Origin: Synechococcus sp. WH 8020
GTDB taxonomy: Bacteria; Cyanobacteriota; Cyanobacteriia; PCC-6307; Cyanobiaceae
Assembly: GCF_001040845.1 (NCBI RefSeq)
Contig: NZ_CP011941.1
Span: 2,486,890-2,550,889 of the forward strand
Reading direction: 5' to 3'
Length of the DNA: 64,000 bases
Shown: positions 27,495 through 37,634 of the stretch, piece after piece
Numbering within the stretch: the stretch's first letter is position 1
Layout of the letters: the number at the start of each line of letters is the position of its first letter
Position numbers and translations under genes: made by a program
The notes under the pieces: generated by a model
Databases searched by the model: none
Seen by the model: the letters and a program-made list of their open reading frames with translations, nothing else
Told to the model about the DNA's origin: nothing

Positions 27495-28052
27495 GGCGGA
27501 CTCACTGGCTGGAGTGGTATCCCAATCTTTGGCCCAGGACTCAAAATCAGCAACCAGCTGACGACCGACTCGGCCTTTGATTGTGAGGAGAATTCCATTC
27601 AGGATGGACTCCCCGGTGTTCTCCAAGACTCGCTTGGGGATCAGGCGTAGCAGGGGTGGCTGGCTGACTTCCACGCTAAGCATCGCCTCCCCTTGCAGTC
27701 CCGTTGGAGTTGCCTCAAGCAAGGCTTCAAGGCTCAGTTGAAAGTCATCTACCAGCCCCAATCCCTCCAGGTCTGCATCGAGAGCACGAATACGCAGTCG
27801 TCCGCTCACTTCATCAACTTCTAGCGACACCACTGGCTTTACATGCAGTTGGAAGACATTCAGCGTTGTCACGGTGTAGCGGTAGCGCCCCTGTTCCAGG
27901 GCTGTGAGCTGGCTGGGGTCGAGCAATGCTTTGACAACGCGGTCGTGCTCATGCAAATAAGCGCGCAGACGTTCTGACTCATCTGCGATGGGTAGATCGA
28001 GATGCTGACTGGCTCGAAAGGCCAGGGGCATGATCGTGTCCTGACGCGGCAT
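27477..28052 (-). CDS. DUF1997 family protein
   Basis: A 191-residue protein of the DUF1997 family found in cyanobacteria and plastids; no defined function. Visible features are [11 protein letters not shown], the strand-rich middle ([19 protein letters not shown]) and a helix-rich end with [31 protein letters not shown], here noted as [14 protein letters not shown]. It has no signal peptide or membrane segment. ATG at 28052 overlaps the far end of the divergent pheA frame; an in-frame ATG at 28031 is an alternative start. Confidence 0.82.
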   Translation of the reverse strand: MPRQDTIMPLAFRASQHLDLPIADESERLRAYLHEHDRVVKALLDPSQLTALEQGRYRYTVTTLNVFQLHVKPVVSLEVDEVSGRLRIRALDADLEGLGLVDDFQLSLEALLEATPTGLQGEAMLSVEVSQPPLLRLIPKRVLENTGESILNGILLTIKGRVGRQLVADFESWAKDWDTTPASESALHGGE

Positions 28053-28083
28053 GATCCTATCGATCGATGTGTGTCTTGATCCG

Positions 28084-28923
28084 ATGCCGATGCGTGTGGC
28101 TTTTCTCGGGCCGGAGGGGACCTATGGGGAGCGGGCTGCTCGCAGCCTCATGAGACTTGAGGCGATCGAGAAACCAGAGCTGGTGGCTTGTTTGGGGCTT
28201 CGTTCTGTGGTGGAACATGTTGCCGATGGTCGCTGCGAATCGGCCGTGGTGCCTGTGGAGAACTCCGTTGAAGGTGGGGTCACGGCAATCCTTGACGCTC
28301 TCTGGTCTTATTCGAACTTGAGAATTCGTCGCGCTGTCGTTCTACCGATTCGTCATGCGCTTCTGAGTAGCGGGTCTCTGGACGGCATTTCGGAAGTCTT
28401 ATCCCATCCTCAGGCTCTTGCCCAATGCAGTGGCTGGTTGGCGCGTCATCTACCGCAGGCCGTGCAACTTCCTGCCAGCTCCACCGCTGAAGCGGCCAGG
28501 ATGGTGCGAGGAAGTCACTTCAGAGCAGCCATTGCTGATCGCTCGTTAGCGGGGCAGCAGGGACTCCAGGAGTTGGCCTATCCAGTGAATGATGTCCCTG
28601 GAAACCGCACCCGCTTCTTGTTGCTTCAGAACGGTGAGGTGAGTTGCGAGGGTGATGTTGCCAGTCTTGCTTTTTCACTCCATCAAAACGCTCCTGGGGC
28701 CTTGATTGAGGCTTTGGAAGCGATCGCCCAACTCGGACTCAACATGAGCCGGATTGAATCGCGTCCTTCAAAGCGTGAGCTTGGTGAGTACGTGTTTTTT
28801 GTGGATGTGGAGTTGCCGGGGCAGCAAACGGCAGCTTTGCTCAAACGGCTCACGATCAGCCTCAAGCCGCTGTGTGAACACCTTCTCCACTTCGGGGCTT
28901 ATCCAAGTTCAGTGCTGGAGTGA
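28084..28923 (+). CDS. pheA: Prephenate dehydratase
   Basis: A 279-residue prephenate dehydratase that makes phenylpyruvate for phenylalanine. The catalytic domain opens with RVAFLGPEGTYGERAA and includes VPVENSVEGGV and the NRTRFLLL motif (Thr essential). The C-terminal ACT domain for phenylalanine feedback has HQNAPGALIEALEA and SRIESRPSK. ATG at 28084 (MPMRVAFLG) fits the family start better than the frame start at 28051. It lacks a chorismate mutase domain, as is usual outside enterics. Confidence 0.95.
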   Translation: MPMRVAFLGPEGTYGERAARSLMRLEAIEKPELVACLGLRSVVEHVADGRCESAVVPVENSVEGGVTAILDALWSYSNLRIRRAVVLPIRHALLSSGSLDGISEVLSHPQALAQCSGWLARHLPQAVQLPASSTAEAARMVRGSHFRAAIADRSLAGQQGLQELAYPVNDVPGNRTRFLLLQNGEVSCEGDVASLAFSLHQNAPGALIEALEAIAQLGLNMSRIESRPSKRELGEYVFFVDVELPGQQTAALLKRLTISLKPLCEHLLHFGAYPSSVLE

Positions 28924-28953
28924 TTTCAGCAGTGTTGTATCACCAACGTGATC

Positions 28954-29898
28954 TCAATGGTGATCAGTTTTAAACACTCCAAACTGCATCATCCCTCGGG
29001 CAAAAGCCCAGCGCATTAACAGCAGCGTTGGTGTTTCACGGAGGCCCTGCAGGACGGCCTTTGGACCAAGACGGAGAATCGCATTGGGCCTGCGGATGCC
29101 CTCAAGGATCGATTCATTCCAAGAGGGCAACGTGGCGTCTGTCCAATCATCGGTACTGATCGTGCCGCGACGATGAGGGCTGCTTTCAAGGTTCTGGCGA
29201 AAGCCTCGGATGCTGGCGAATTCGGGATGCGCCCATTGCGTGAGTAATTGGTGCATCACCCAGCGTTCGCGCCGATCAAGGGCACCATCAACAGGATCGC
29301 GACGGTTCCAGTCGGCAACGGCCAGACGACCGCCAGGTTTCAGGACTCGCAGGAGTTCGTCGGCAAACCGCTGTTTGTCGGGCATATGAGGGCCGGCTTC
29401 GACAGTCCAAACGGCGTCAAAGCTTTGATCATCAAGTTGGAGGCTGAGGGCATCCATCACTGCGAAGCGACAGGACAAGGTGTTGGGTGTTAGGTGGGTA
29501 GCCCTGTTCACCTGAGCTGGGCTGATGCTGATCCCCAATACATCCAAACCGTAGTCACGGGAAAGGATCCTGGCGCTTCCTCCGATACCGCAACCCACGT
29601 CTAAGACCCGGGATCCTGGCGGTAATTGATCGAAGCCACTCCAGCGGACCAATTCATGAACAAAGTCGGCTTTGGCCTGCCTGAAATCTCGAGGCTGAGC
29701 TGGGGAACCGTAGTGCCCTAGATGGACGTGCTCACCCCAAAGGGATTCCAGTAATTGGTCTTCGGTCCAGGCGTCGTACGCGGCAGCAACGCTTTCACTG
29801 GAGTGATAAGCGCGATTGCGACGATTCCAAAGTTGGTAGATGCCAAATAAAAGCAGTAAACCCGCTGCTGTTGAGATGAGAACAGTCGTTGAAGGCAT
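28954..29898 (-). CDS. MPBQ/MSBQ methyltransferase (2-methyl-6-phytylbenzoquinone methyltransferase)
   Basis: A 314-residue SAM-dependent methyltransferase resembling Synechocystis Sll0418, which methylates the ring in tocopherol and plastoquinone synthesis. It has one N-terminal membrane segment (residues ~5-22), then AAAYDAWTEDQLLESLWGEHVHLGHYG (pieces AAAYDAWTED and WGEHVHLGHYG) and motif I VLDVGCGIGGSARIL. The membrane anchor fits a quinone substrate in the lipid phase. Its start overlaps the stop of the upstream LON-domain gene by one base (TAATG), so they are co-translated. Confidence 0.86.
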   Translation of the reverse strand: MPSTTVLISTAAGLLLLFGIYQLWNRRNRAYHSSESVAAAYDAWTEDQLLESLWGEHVHLGHYGSPAQPRDFRQAKADFVHELVRWSGFDQLPPGSRVLDVGCGIGGSARILSRDYGLDVLGISISPAQVNRATHLTPNTLSCRFAVMDALSLQLDDQSFDAVWTVEAGPHMPDKQRFADELLRVLKPGGRLAVADWNRRDPVDGALDRRERWVMHQLLTQWAHPEFASIRGFRQNLESSPHRRGTISTDDWTDATLPSWNESILEGIRRPNAILRLGPKAVLQGLRETPTLLLMRWAFARGMMQFGVFKTDHH

Positions 29899-30560
29899 TA
29901 ACCGTTGCTCGGATCTGTCTTTGACAGCGTGTCGCGTAAAACGGTGCGAGCAGCGAGCTGACGACGGGTTTCATCCAACATTTCGAACTCCTTCTCAAGG
30001 CGCGTGCGTGTGCTGGTGAGCTCTAAAAGATCCTGCTGTTGATCGGCTACTGGGCCTCCTAGATGCGCTCCAATCCAAAAGGAGAGCTCGCGAGGAAGGT
30101 CTGGAAGGTCGTCAGGCAGTGAGGATTTGGAGTCGGTCAGTTTGCCGGTCAGGTCAACAACATCTTTCAAGGCTTGCGTCACGGTTGCAGCTAAAGACTC
30201 CAGTTCGCTGGCATTGTCGACCGGTTCATCTTCAATCCAGCTGACCATTGCTGTGCGAAAGGGCATCTCTCTGGTGACGTTGAGCACCCGAAAGCGCTGT
30301 TGCCCAAGCGTCACGATGTTGCTGCGCCCGTCGTCTCCGGTTTGATGCTGAATGACTTCGGCACAACAGCCAACAGCGGCCATTGTTTGTTGGTTTGGAT
30401 CCCAACGCACGACGCCAAAACGACGATCTGTTTCTAGAACGCTCTGCAACATCATCCGGTAGCGCGACTCGAAGATATGCAGTGGAAGCACGTCACTGGG
30501 GAAGAGGACGACGTCCGGCAGAGGGAACAGAGGGAGTTCTCTGACGGACAGATCAACCAC
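29898..30560 (-). CDS. LON peptidase N-terminal (substrate-binding) domain protein
   Basis: A 220-residue protein with a stand-alone LON substrate-binding domain and no ATPase or protease part. LPLFPLPDVVLFPSDVLPLHIFESRYR at the N-terminus (pieces LPLFPLPDVVLFP and LPLHIFESRYR) and FGVVRWDPN are the family marks; the last ~60 residues look helical. Such proteins are common in cyanobacteria, function unproven. It lies between rpsJ and the MPBQ methyltransferase and is coupled to the latter by a one-base overlap. Confidence 0.9.
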   Translation of the reverse strand: MVDLSVRELPLFPLPDVVLFPSDVLPLHIFESRYRMMLQSVLETDRRFGVVRWDPNQQTMAAVGCCAEVIQHQTGDDGRSNIVTLGQQRFRVLNVTREMPFRTAMVSWIEDEPVDNASELESLAATVTQALKDVVDLTGKLTDSKSSLPDDLPDLPRELSFWIGAHLGGPVADQQQDLLELTSTRTRLEKEFEMLDETRRQLAARTVLRDTLSKTDPSNG

Positions 30561-30617
30561 GCAGCCTGTAAGCAGTGACTCGAATACTAGGCAGCTGATC
30601 GTTGCATGGGGCGTCGA

Positions 30618-30938
30618 TCAGAGCTTGACCTCGATGTCGACTCCACTGGGGAGGTCGAGCTTCATCAGAGCATCGATGGTTTTAGCGGAGGGACTGTAGA
30701 TATCAATGATGCGTCGGTGAGTTCGGGTTTCAAAGTGCTCGCGTGAATCCTTATCCACGTGGGGCGAGCGCAGAACGCAGTAAATTTTGCGCTTCGTTGG
30801 CAACGGGATAGGGCCGATAGCGGTTGCTGCCGTGTTGTCGGCAGTTTCAATGATTTTGTCGCAAGACAGATCCAGCATGCGGCGGTCAAACGCCTTGAGA
30901 CGAATGCGGATCTTTTGCTGAGCGATTGCGGTGGACAT
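30618..30938 (-). CDS. rpsJ: 30S ribosomal protein S10
   Basis: A 106-residue S10. [14 protein letters not shown] at the N-terminus and the family segment [25 protein letters not shown] (seen as [17 protein letters not shown]) are canonical. It lies after tuf in the str-type cluster, separated by 154 bases that hold two hairpins. This position of S10 behind tuf is common in cyanobacteria. Confidence 0.98.
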   Translation of the reverse strand: MSTAIAQQKIRIRLKAFDRRMLDLSCDKIIETADNTAATAIGPIPLPTKRKIYCVLRSPHVDKDSREHFETRTHRRIIDIYSPSAKTIDALMKLDLPSGVDIEVKL

Positions 30939-30996
30939 GGAAGCGCAAGAAAGCCTCTAAAAGAGACTGAGAGGATGGATTGTCTAGGTTCGGTGA

Positions 30997-31071
30997 GGAA
31001 GAGCTTCAGACTCTAAAGCTCTTCCACTCAAGAACTGTAAGGGACGGCCTCACCGCAGTCAGGCTGTCCCT
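30997..31071 (-). promoter_or_regulatory. Two consecutive hairpins between tuf and rpsJ
   Basis: Directly after tuf the minus strand has GGGACAGCCT pairing with AGGCCGTCCC across ten bases (31042-31071, one mismatch), then GGAAGAGCTT pairing perfectly with AAGCTCTTCC across nine bases (30997-31025). Neither is followed by a T-run, so they may be a processing, stability or partial attenuation site rather than a full terminator. Confidence 0.6.
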
Positions 31072-31092
31072 AAACAGGAATGGAGCGCTAGA

Positions 31093-32292
31093 TCATTCAA
31101 TGATCTTGGAGACCACGCCAGCTCCGATGGTGCGACCACCTTCGCGGATGGCGAAGCGCATGCCGTTTTCCATGGCAACTGGGCAGATCAACTCACCAGT
31201 CATCTGGATGTTGTCTCCAGGCATCACCATTTCAACGTTGCTGCCATCTTCCGCGGTGAATGCGGTGATCTGGCCAGTCACGTCGGTGGTACGGATGTAG
31301 AACTGCGGGCGATAGCCAGCAAAGAAAGGTGTGTGGCGACCGCCTTCTTCTTTCTTGAGCACGTAAACCTGGCCCTCAAACTTGGTGTGAGGAGTGATGG
31401 ACCCGGGCTTCACAAGCACCATGCCGCGCTCGATGTCTTCCTTTTGGACGCCTCGAAGGAGCAGACCCACGTTGTCGCCAGCCATGCCCTCGTCGAGCAG
31501 TTTGCGGAACATCTCCACACCGGTAACGGTGGTTTTGCGGGGCTCTTTAATGCCAACGATTTCGACTTCTTCGCCAACCTTGACGATGCCGCGTTCGATA
31601 CGGCCGGTAGCGACAGTTCCGCGTCCAGTGATCGAGAACACATCTTCGATCGCCATCAGGAATGGCTTATCAACTTCACGCTCTGGTTCGGGAATACTGG
31701 CATCCACCGCTGCCATCAATTCTTCAATTTTGGCTTCCCATTCTGCTTCGCCCTCGATCGCTTTCAGACCAGAGACTTGAACGACAGGGATATCGTCGCC
31801 AGGGAAGTCGTAGCTGGATAGCAGCTCGCGGATCTCGAGTTCAACCAGCTCGATGATTTCCTCATCATCAACCATGTCGCACTTATTGAGAGCAACAACC
31901 AAGGCGGGAACGCCAACTTGCTTGGCGAGCAAGATGTGCTCCTTGGTTTGGGCCATCGGGCCATCGGTGGCTGCACACACAAGGATGGCGCCATCCATCT
32001 GTGCCGCACCTGTAATCATGTTTTTCACATAGTCCGCGTGACCAGGGCAGTCAACGTGGGCGTAGTGGCGGGTATCGGTTTCGTACTCAACGTGAGCGGT
32101 ATTAATGGTGATGCCGCGCTCGCGCTCCTCAGGAGCACCGTCAATGTCGGCATAGTCTTGAACCTCGGCCTGACCTTTCTTGGCGAGCACATTAGTGATC
32201 GCAGCGGTGAGGGTGGTTTTGCCGTGGTCAACGTGGCCGATGGTGCCGATGTTGACGTGGGGCTTGTTCCTTTCGAACTTCTCGCGAGCCAT
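31093..32292 (-). CDS. tuf: Elongation factor Tu
   Basis: A 399-residue EF-Tu, delivering aminoacyl-tRNA to the ribosome. G motifs are [10 protein letters not shown] (about residues 18-27), DCPGHADYV and NKCD. Length and sequence are canonical. It lies 41 bases behind fusA in the str operon and is followed by two hairpins before rpsJ. Confidence 0.99.
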   Translation of the reverse strand: MAREKFERNKPHVNIGTIGHVDHGKTTLTAAITNVLAKKGQAEVQDYADIDGAPEERERGITINTAHVEYETDTRHYAHVDCPGHADYVKNMITGAAQMDGAILVCAATDGPMAQTKEHILLAKQVGVPALVVALNKCDMVDDEEIIELVELEIRELLSSYDFPGDDIPVVQVSGLKAIEGEAEWEAKIEELMAAVDASIPEPEREVDKPFLMAIEDVFSITGRGTVATGRIERGIVKVGEEVEIVGIKEPRKTTVTGVEMFRKLLDEGMAGDNVGLLLRGVQKEDIERGMVLVKPGSITPHTKFEGQVYVLKKEEGGRHTPFFAGYRPQFYIRTTDVTGQITAFTAEDGSNVEMVMPGDNIQMTGELICPVAMENGMRFAIREGGRTIGAGVVSKIIE

Positions 32293-32333
32293 TTTGGTAA
32301 AGAATCTAGGGGTGAATTAAGGAAGTGTAGAGA

Positions 32334-34409
32334 TCAGGAATTGCCCTGATTCTTGGAGATGATGGCCTCGGCCACATTGCGAGGAACATCCTCGTAGTGA
32401 CTGAACTCCATCGAGAAAATACCCCGACCCTGGGTCATGGATCGGAGTTCGGTGGCATAGCCGAACATCTCGGCCAAGGGCACCTTGGAGGAGACTTTAG
32501 ACGTTCCGTCGTCGACGGACTGGCCCTCAACCTGTCCCCGGCGAGAGGACAGGTCGCCGATCACCGATCCGAGGAAATCCTCGGGGATTTCGACTTCGAC
32601 CTTCATCATCGGCTCAAGAAGCACGGGATTGCACTTCTTGACCGCATCCTTGAAGGCCATAGAACCCGCAATTTTGAAAGCCATCTCCGACGAGTCCACA
32701 TCGTGGTAGGACCCATCGACCATCGTGCATTTGACATCAATCAGGGGATAACCAGCAATCACTCCGGATTCGCAGGTCTCTTTCATCCCTTGCTCGGCTG
32801 GCTTGATGTATTCCTTAGGAACAACGCCTCCAACAATTTTGTTGATGAATTCAAAGCCAGATTCGGGTTCTCCAGGCTCCATCTCGATCACAACATGACC
32901 ATATTGGCCTTTACCACCGGTCTGACGGGAGAACTTCCCTTCTCCTTTGGAGGAACCACGAATGGTTTCTCGGTAAGACACCTGAGGTGCGCCGATATTC
33001 GCTTCCACTTTGAATTCGCGCAGCATGCGATCCACCAGGATTTCAAGGTGGAGTTCGCCCATGCCCGCAATCACGGTCTGACCCGTCTCTTGATCGGTTC
33101 GCACACGGAAGGTGGGATCTTCTTCAGCCAAAGCCACCAGTGCTTTGGAGAGCTTTTCCATATCTCCCTTGGTTTTGGGCTCCACCGCAACTGAGATCAC
33201 GGGCTCAGGCACAAATAGAGTTTCCAGAACAATCGGATCATCTGTTGCGCAGAGGGTGTCTCCAGTGGTTGTGTTCTTGAGACCCAGAACGGCTCCGAGA
33301 TCACCGGCTCGTAGTGCGTCAACTTCTTCGCGGTCGTCGGCTTTCAGCACAACGAGGCGAGAAATACGCTCTTTCGTGTCTTTGGTGGAATTCAAGACGT
33401 AGCTTCCTTTCTCAAGGACGCCTGAATACATGCGAACAAAGGTGAGCTTTCCGTAAGGATCAGCCATCACCTTGAAGGCAAGAGCACTAAATGGAGCACT
33501 GTCGTCGGAAGGACGGACAGCTTCTTTCCCGTTCGGAAGAATGCCCTGAATTGGCGGAACATCGATTGGCGCTGGAAGGTAATCAACAACGGCATCGAGA
33601 ACGAGCTGCACGCCCTTGTTTTTAAAGGCTGAACCGCAGAGTACGGGAACCAAATTGTGCTTTAGAACACCAGTCCTGATCCCATGCTTTAGCTCGGAGT
33701 TCGAAAGTTCTCCTGACTCTAAAAACTTTTCGATGAGATCTTCATCGTTTTCGGCAATCGTTTCCATCAAAACGTTTCGCCATTGATCCACCTCGTCTTT
33801 CATGTCGGCCGGAACATCGGTGACTTCGATGTCTTGGCCTAAATCATCCTTGTAGATATGAGCTTTGTTCTCGACAAGATCGATGATTCCACTGAGCTCG
33901 CCTTCGGCTCCAATCGGAAGCTGAATGGGTACAGCATTGGCTTTGAGGCGATCCTTGATTTGGCCAAAAACTTTCAGGAAATCGGCACCAGTGCGGTCCA
34001 TCTTGTTGACGAACACCATCCGTGGCACGGAATAACGGTCCGCTTGGCGCCACACCGTTTCGGATTGCGGCTGCACGCCACCGACAGCGCAAAAGACTGC
34101 GATCACTCCATCGAGCACGCGCATGGAGCGTTCAACTTCGATGGTGAAGTCAACGTGACCTGGAGTATCAATGATATTAATCCGGTGATCATTCCAGCTT
34201 GTGGAAATAGCAGCGGCAGTAATCGTGATCCCACGCTCACGCTCTTGGGCCATCCAGTCGGTTACGGCTGCGCCGTCATGCACCTCTCCAATCTTGTGCA
34301 CGACACCGGAGTAGAACAGAATCCTCTCAGTGGTGGTTGTTTTGCCAGCGTCAATATGGGCTGCAATACCAATATTTCTGACGCGTTCCAGGGGAAAGTC
34401 GCGTGCCAC
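32334..34409 (-). CDS. fusA: Elongation factor G
   Basis: A 691-residue EF-G, the ribosomal translocase. G motifs are [17 protein letters not shown] near residue 16 (piece [10 protein letters not shown]), DTPGHVDFT and [10 protein letters not shown]; domain IV carries [11 protein letters not shown]. Normal length. It sits between rpsG and tuf in the str operon. Confidence 0.99.
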   Translation of the reverse strand: MARDFPLERVRNIGIAAHIDAGKTTTTERILFYSGVVHKIGEVHDGAAVTDWMAQERERGITITAAAISTSWNDHRINIIDTPGHVDFTIEVERSMRVLDGVIAVFCAVGGVQPQSETVWRQADRYSVPRMVFVNKMDRTGADFLKVFGQIKDRLKANAVPIQLPIGAEGELSGIIDLVENKAHIYKDDLGQDIEVTDVPADMKDEVDQWRNVLMETIAENDEDLIEKFLESGELSNSELKHGIRTGVLKHNLVPVLCGSAFKNKGVQLVLDAVVDYLPAPIDVPPIQGILPNGKEAVRPSDDSAPFSALAFKVMADPYGKLTFVRMYSGVLEKGSYVLNSTKDTKERISRLVVLKADDREEVDALRAGDLGAVLGLKNTTTGDTLCATDDPIVLETLFVPEPVISVAVEPKTKGDMEKLSKALVALAEEDPTFRVRTDQETGQTVIAGMGELHLEILVDRMLREFKVEANIGAPQVSYRETIRGSSKGEGKFSRQTGGKGQYGHVVIEMEPGEPESGFEFINKIVGGVVPKEYIKPAEQGMKETCESGVIAGYPLIDVKCTMVDGSYHDVDSSEMAFKIAGSMAFKDAVKKCNPVLLEPMMKVEVEIPEDFLGSVIGDLSSRRGQVEGQSVDDGTSKVSSKVPLAEMFGYATELRSMTQGRGIFSMEFSHYEDVPRNVAEAIISKNQGNS

Positions 34410-34486
34410 AGGATACTCCGGGGTGGGGCGTTAAAAGGCGAATGTGACTCTACAAGTCAACCTGGGTTAATCAAGTTGACTGAAGA

Positions 34487-34957
34487 TCAGTAGCGATAGT
34501 GGGCGAATGCTTTGTTGGCTTCGGCCATCTTGTGAGTTTCTTCCCGTTTGCGGACGGCATTACCCGCTTCATTCGCGGCATCCATTAATTCTCCAGCAAG
34601 CTTTTGGGCCATGCTGCGACCGTTACGTGCTCTTGAGAAATTGACCAGCCAACGCAGGGCCATTGCTGTGCCCCTCTCTTGGCGCACTTCCATCGGAACT
34701 TGATAAGTAGCACCACCAACACGCCGTGCACGAACTTCTACAAGTGGAGTGGCGTTCTTGACTGCAGTTTCGAACAGTTCGACGGGATCACCACCGGTGC
34801 GTTCACCGATCATTCCAAAGGCATCCGACAAGATGCGTTGGGCGGTGGACTTTTTTCCATGCTTCATCAACCGGGCCACCATCATCGTGGCGAGCCGATT
34901 GTTGAATTGTGGATCCGGGAGAATCGGACGTTTGACTGCTGCGTTACGGCGTGACAT
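34487..34957 (-). CDS. rpsG: 30S ribosomal protein S7
   Basis: A 156-residue S7 that nucleates assembly of the 30S head. [16 protein letters not shown] at the N-terminus and [13 protein letters not shown] plus the [12 protein letters not shown] helix are canonical. Second gene of the str operon. Confidence 0.99.
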   Translation of the reverse strand: MSRRNAAVKRPILPDPQFNNRLATMMVARLMKHGKKSTAQRILSDAFGMIGERTGGDPVELFETAVKNATPLVEVRARRVGGATYQVPMEVRQERGTAMALRWLVNFSRARNGRSMAQKLAGELMDAANEAGNAVRKREETHKMAEANKAFAHYRY

Positions 34958-35007
34958 GAACCGTTAGGAGTGGAGAAACAGGGTGAGGAAATTAGAAGGA
35001 GTGTGGA

Positions 35008-35382
35008 TCACTCTTTAGGCGCCTTAGCGCCGTACTTCGAACGGGATTGACGGCGGTCCTTGACACCAGCGGTGTCCAAGGTTCCACGAATGATGTGGTA
35101 GCGAACACCGGGAAGATCCTTAACTCGTCCTCCGCGAATGAGGACCACAGAGTGTTCTTGGAGGTTATGGCCGATGCCACCGATGTATGCCGTGACCTCA
35201 AATCCTGAGGTGAGGCGCACACGGGCCACTTTGCGTAGAGCCGAATTCGGCTTCTTCGGTGTGGAGGTATACACGCGGGTGCATACGCCCCTTCGCTCCG
35301 GGCAAGCCTTAAGCGCAGGAGATTTTGTTTTCGCCTTGAGGGTCTGACGCTCGTGACGGATTAGTTGCTGGATGGTTGGCAT
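35008..35382 (-). CDS. rpsL: 30S ribosomal protein S12
   Basis: A 124-residue S12, part of the decoding centre. [30 protein letters not shown] and [13 protein letters not shown] are canonical; the Lys of the KPNSALRK segment is the usual streptomycin-site residue. First ribosomal gene of the str operon, 76 bases behind the HesB-like gene. Confidence 0.99.
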   Translation of the reverse strand: MPTIQQLIRHERQTLKAKTKSPALKACPERRGVCTRVYTSTPKKPNSALRKVARVRLTSGFEVTAYIGGIGHNLQEHSVVLIRGGRVKDLPGVRYHIIRGTLDTAGVKDRRQSRSKYGAKAPKE

Positions 35383-35458
35383 CGACGGTCGGGATGCGGC
35401 CGGAGACCCGACCTAGTTCGACAATCCGTCACCATACTGGTTCGTCCGACCTTTCTTC

Positions 35459-35791
35459 TTAACAGCGAGAAAATGCACTTCCGCAGAGACAGCAACGCAC
35501 GTTGTCCTGAGGGCTGATCAGAAAGCCACCGCCACTCAGGTCACCGCGGTAATCCAGGCATAGACCTTCCAACAGAGGAAGTTGCTCCTCCGGCGCGTGC
35601 AGTGTGACTCCTTCTGCTCGCGCCATGGGAATTCCTGCGAGATGCCCAGGTCGCAAGCGGATCACGTGTTGTTCACAGCTTCCGGATACCAAGTCCAGGT
35701 GCATCACACCTGGTGTCCCTGCTACCGCAGCCTGACGACCGAGTTCCGCCGCAGCGGTGGCGCTGATGGAGAACGTGGCGCCCATAGCCAT
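35459..35791 (-). CDS. Divergent HesB/IscA-like protein
   Basis: A ~110-residue protein that aligns by eye with A-type iron-sulfur carriers: FSISATAAAELGRQ at the start, a Cys in VSGSCEQHVI where IscA has GGCSG, and RCCLCGSAFSRC at the C-terminus in place of the usual CGCGxSF. The first motif is altered, so iron-sulfur binding is uncertain. ATG at 35791 (or 35785) fits; the frame start at 35842 would overlap the upstream gene. Some orthologues have been labelled AIR synthase, for which I see no support. It sits just before rpsL. Confidence 0.68.
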   Translation of the reverse strand: MAMGATFSISATAAAELGRQAAVAGTPGVMHLDLVSGSCEQHVIRLRPGHLAGIPMARAEGVTLHAPEEQLPLLEGLCLDYRGDLSGGGFLISPQDNVRCCLCGSAFSRC

Positions 35792-35807
35792 TCGGATGCG
35801 TATGGGC

Positions 35808-37532
35808 TCAGTTTGCCAGCACCTTGGTTGATTCACTGACAAAGCCCAGACCGTTTTGTACGCGCGGAGTAATGCCCCGGCCCGTCATCACAGTTGTATT
35901 CGCGACGAGCATGGTGGTTGAACCTCCCCCGTCGAGATTGAGTGCGTCCGTGAGCTCGAGTTGTCTCAGCGCCAGGCTCGTTTCCAGGAGGGTGGGATCA
36001 CTGCCATTGGCGCCCTTTGCGGTGAGGAGCCAAATTCGCTCCTTGTCTTGAGCTACAACGGTGCGGGGTGCTGACACGGCAAGAAAGCCAGGACTAAAGC
36101 CCTCCTGTCGGCCATTCAGTACAACCTTGCCCTTCTGGAGAAGAAGGGGCCCTCCCCCAAGCACTTGAGGGCGTTCACCCAACGGGTTTGAGCTCCGGGT
36201 GTTGATGGTCACTCCATCACCAACCCTCGCGGGGAGAGCGATTCCCCCACGGGCAACAATCAGGTCTCCCTTTAAGGGCAAAGGAACACCGCGAACGAGG
36301 GCAGCTTGGTCGTACACCGCATCGACGCGTCCTTCTCGGAGTGTCAAAGCCTGCTCTTCTCCACTGAGTGCGCGATACGTCGGGCCCCAGGCTCTGGTGT
36401 AGCGACTCAATCCCCGTTGTACATAGCCGCTGTTCAGCATCCCGAGAGGCCATCGCCGTCGTCCAGTCACGGTCATCTCCTGGATCAATTGCAGCCGTCC
36501 AAACATCAGGGGGCCGTTGCGGTCCCAGCCGATGGCACCTCGGTTGAGGATTGGGCCTGAAAGCCATGTGTTGTCGAGACGAACAGCTCCAAGGGGGAGT
36601 TGGCGAACCCTGTTAAAAAAACCTCCATTCACGGCCACAAGTGCTTTGGCAGGTTGCGCCAACTGATTGAGATAGCGCAAGCCGGGTTGGGCATGGCTGG
36701 GGGCAAGCGGGCGTAATAGCAGAGTTGAGGTGTTGTGTTGAACGCCCGCTCGGTAGAGCTGTAGGCGCTTGACGCCAACTTGAACCACGCGCTGATCGAG
36801 AACCAATCCGTTCTTGATCAGATCTTGCATCTCTGGGGCGAGTAGCGCCCTCTGAAATGCTTGGTATTGGCGCCGTCTTGCCGCAGGCTTCGTGGGGGTA
36901 ACGCCGTCCAGGACGACCCGCCATGGTCCCTTAAGGGTCAAGGTTGAAAGCTTGCTGGCTTGGCCGAGCAGTTTCAGCCCGCCCAGCCCCTGTCGTGTTT
37001 GCAAGCCAATCCTGCGCAATTGGCCTTCCTGCCCTGGCGTTACCTTTATTTGCAGAAGAAGATCGTCGCCCTGGCGCTGAACGAGGGCAGGCCCGCTGAG
37101 GTCCATCACAAGACGATTCGCGCTGCTTCCTTTGCCTTGTCTGAGCGTTTTCAGTTGGGGTTGGGGAAGGTCCACCCTCAGAGTGTTTTTGGTTCGGCTG
37201 ACTTGAACCCCGAGCGCGTTGAACCAGGGCAGCGCGTCGAGGGCGACTTCATCCCCGATGGTGCGTTGTTGCACACCGCTCAAAGGCAGTTGAAATCCAT
37301 ACCACTCGAGCCGTTCACCGCTGATCTCGGATTGACGTTGAAATCCCATCTGCCCAACAAGCAGATCAAGAGGCAGCCAGAGCCGCTTGGGTTGTGTTGC
37401 TCCTTGGCCCTGCCATAACCACGAGCTGGAGGAGTCGATGCCACCAATCGTTAGGCGATCTCCACTGAATTGATCAGTGACGCGAACCTCCGCAATGGGT
37501 GCTGGCGGCGGAGGTGGCATTGCTGCATCCAT
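35808..37532 (-). CDS. Phosphodiester glycosidase (NAGPA) family protein
   Basis: A 574-residue protein. The C-terminal ~300 residues are a NAGPA-type domain: ALVAVNGGFFNR near residue 290, RGGIALPARVGDG and LDGGGSTTMLV near 545. The N-terminal half is beta-rich and less clear (copper amine oxidase N-like repeats with VDLPQPQLKTL). Relatives are often exported, yet the only start (ATG 37532 or 37520) gives MDAAMPPPPPAP with no signal peptide, and an in-frame stop lies four codons upstream. Diverges from gltB. Confidence 0.82.
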   Translation of the reverse strand: MDAAMPPPPPAPIAEVRVTDQFSGDRLTIGGIDSSSSWLWQGQGATQPKRLWLPLDLLVGQMGFQRQSEISGERLEWYGFQLPLSGVQQRTIGDEVALDALPWFNALGVQVSRTKNTLRVDLPQPQLKTLRQGKGSSANRLVMDLSGPALVQRQGDDLLLQIKVTPGQEGQLRRIGLQTRQGLGGLKLLGQASKLSTLTLKGPWRVVLDGVTPTKPAARRRQYQAFQRALLAPEMQDLIKNGLVLDQRVVQVGVKRLQLYRAGVQHNTSTLLLRPLAPSHAQPGLRYLNQLAQPAKALVAVNGGFFNRVRQLPLGAVRLDNTWLSGPILNRGAIGWDRNGPLMFGRLQLIQEMTVTGRRRWPLGMLNSGYVQRGLSRYTRAWGPTYRALSGEEQALTLREGRVDAVYDQAALVRGVPLPLKGDLIVARGGIALPARVGDGVTINTRSSNPLGERPQVLGGGPLLLQKGKVVLNGRQEGFSPGFLAVSAPRTVVAQDKERIWLLTAKGANGSDPTLLETSLALRQLELTDALNLDGGGSTTMLVANTTVMTGRGITPRVQNGLGFVSESTKVLAN

Positions 37533-37634
37533 GGCTCGACGCTAGCTGGGGTGGGCCAATCCTTAGGATCCGAAGTAGCTCAACCAGCTACGGAATGCGA
37601 ACGCCGTTGCTGTTGTACGTCTCGACTGCAGGTT

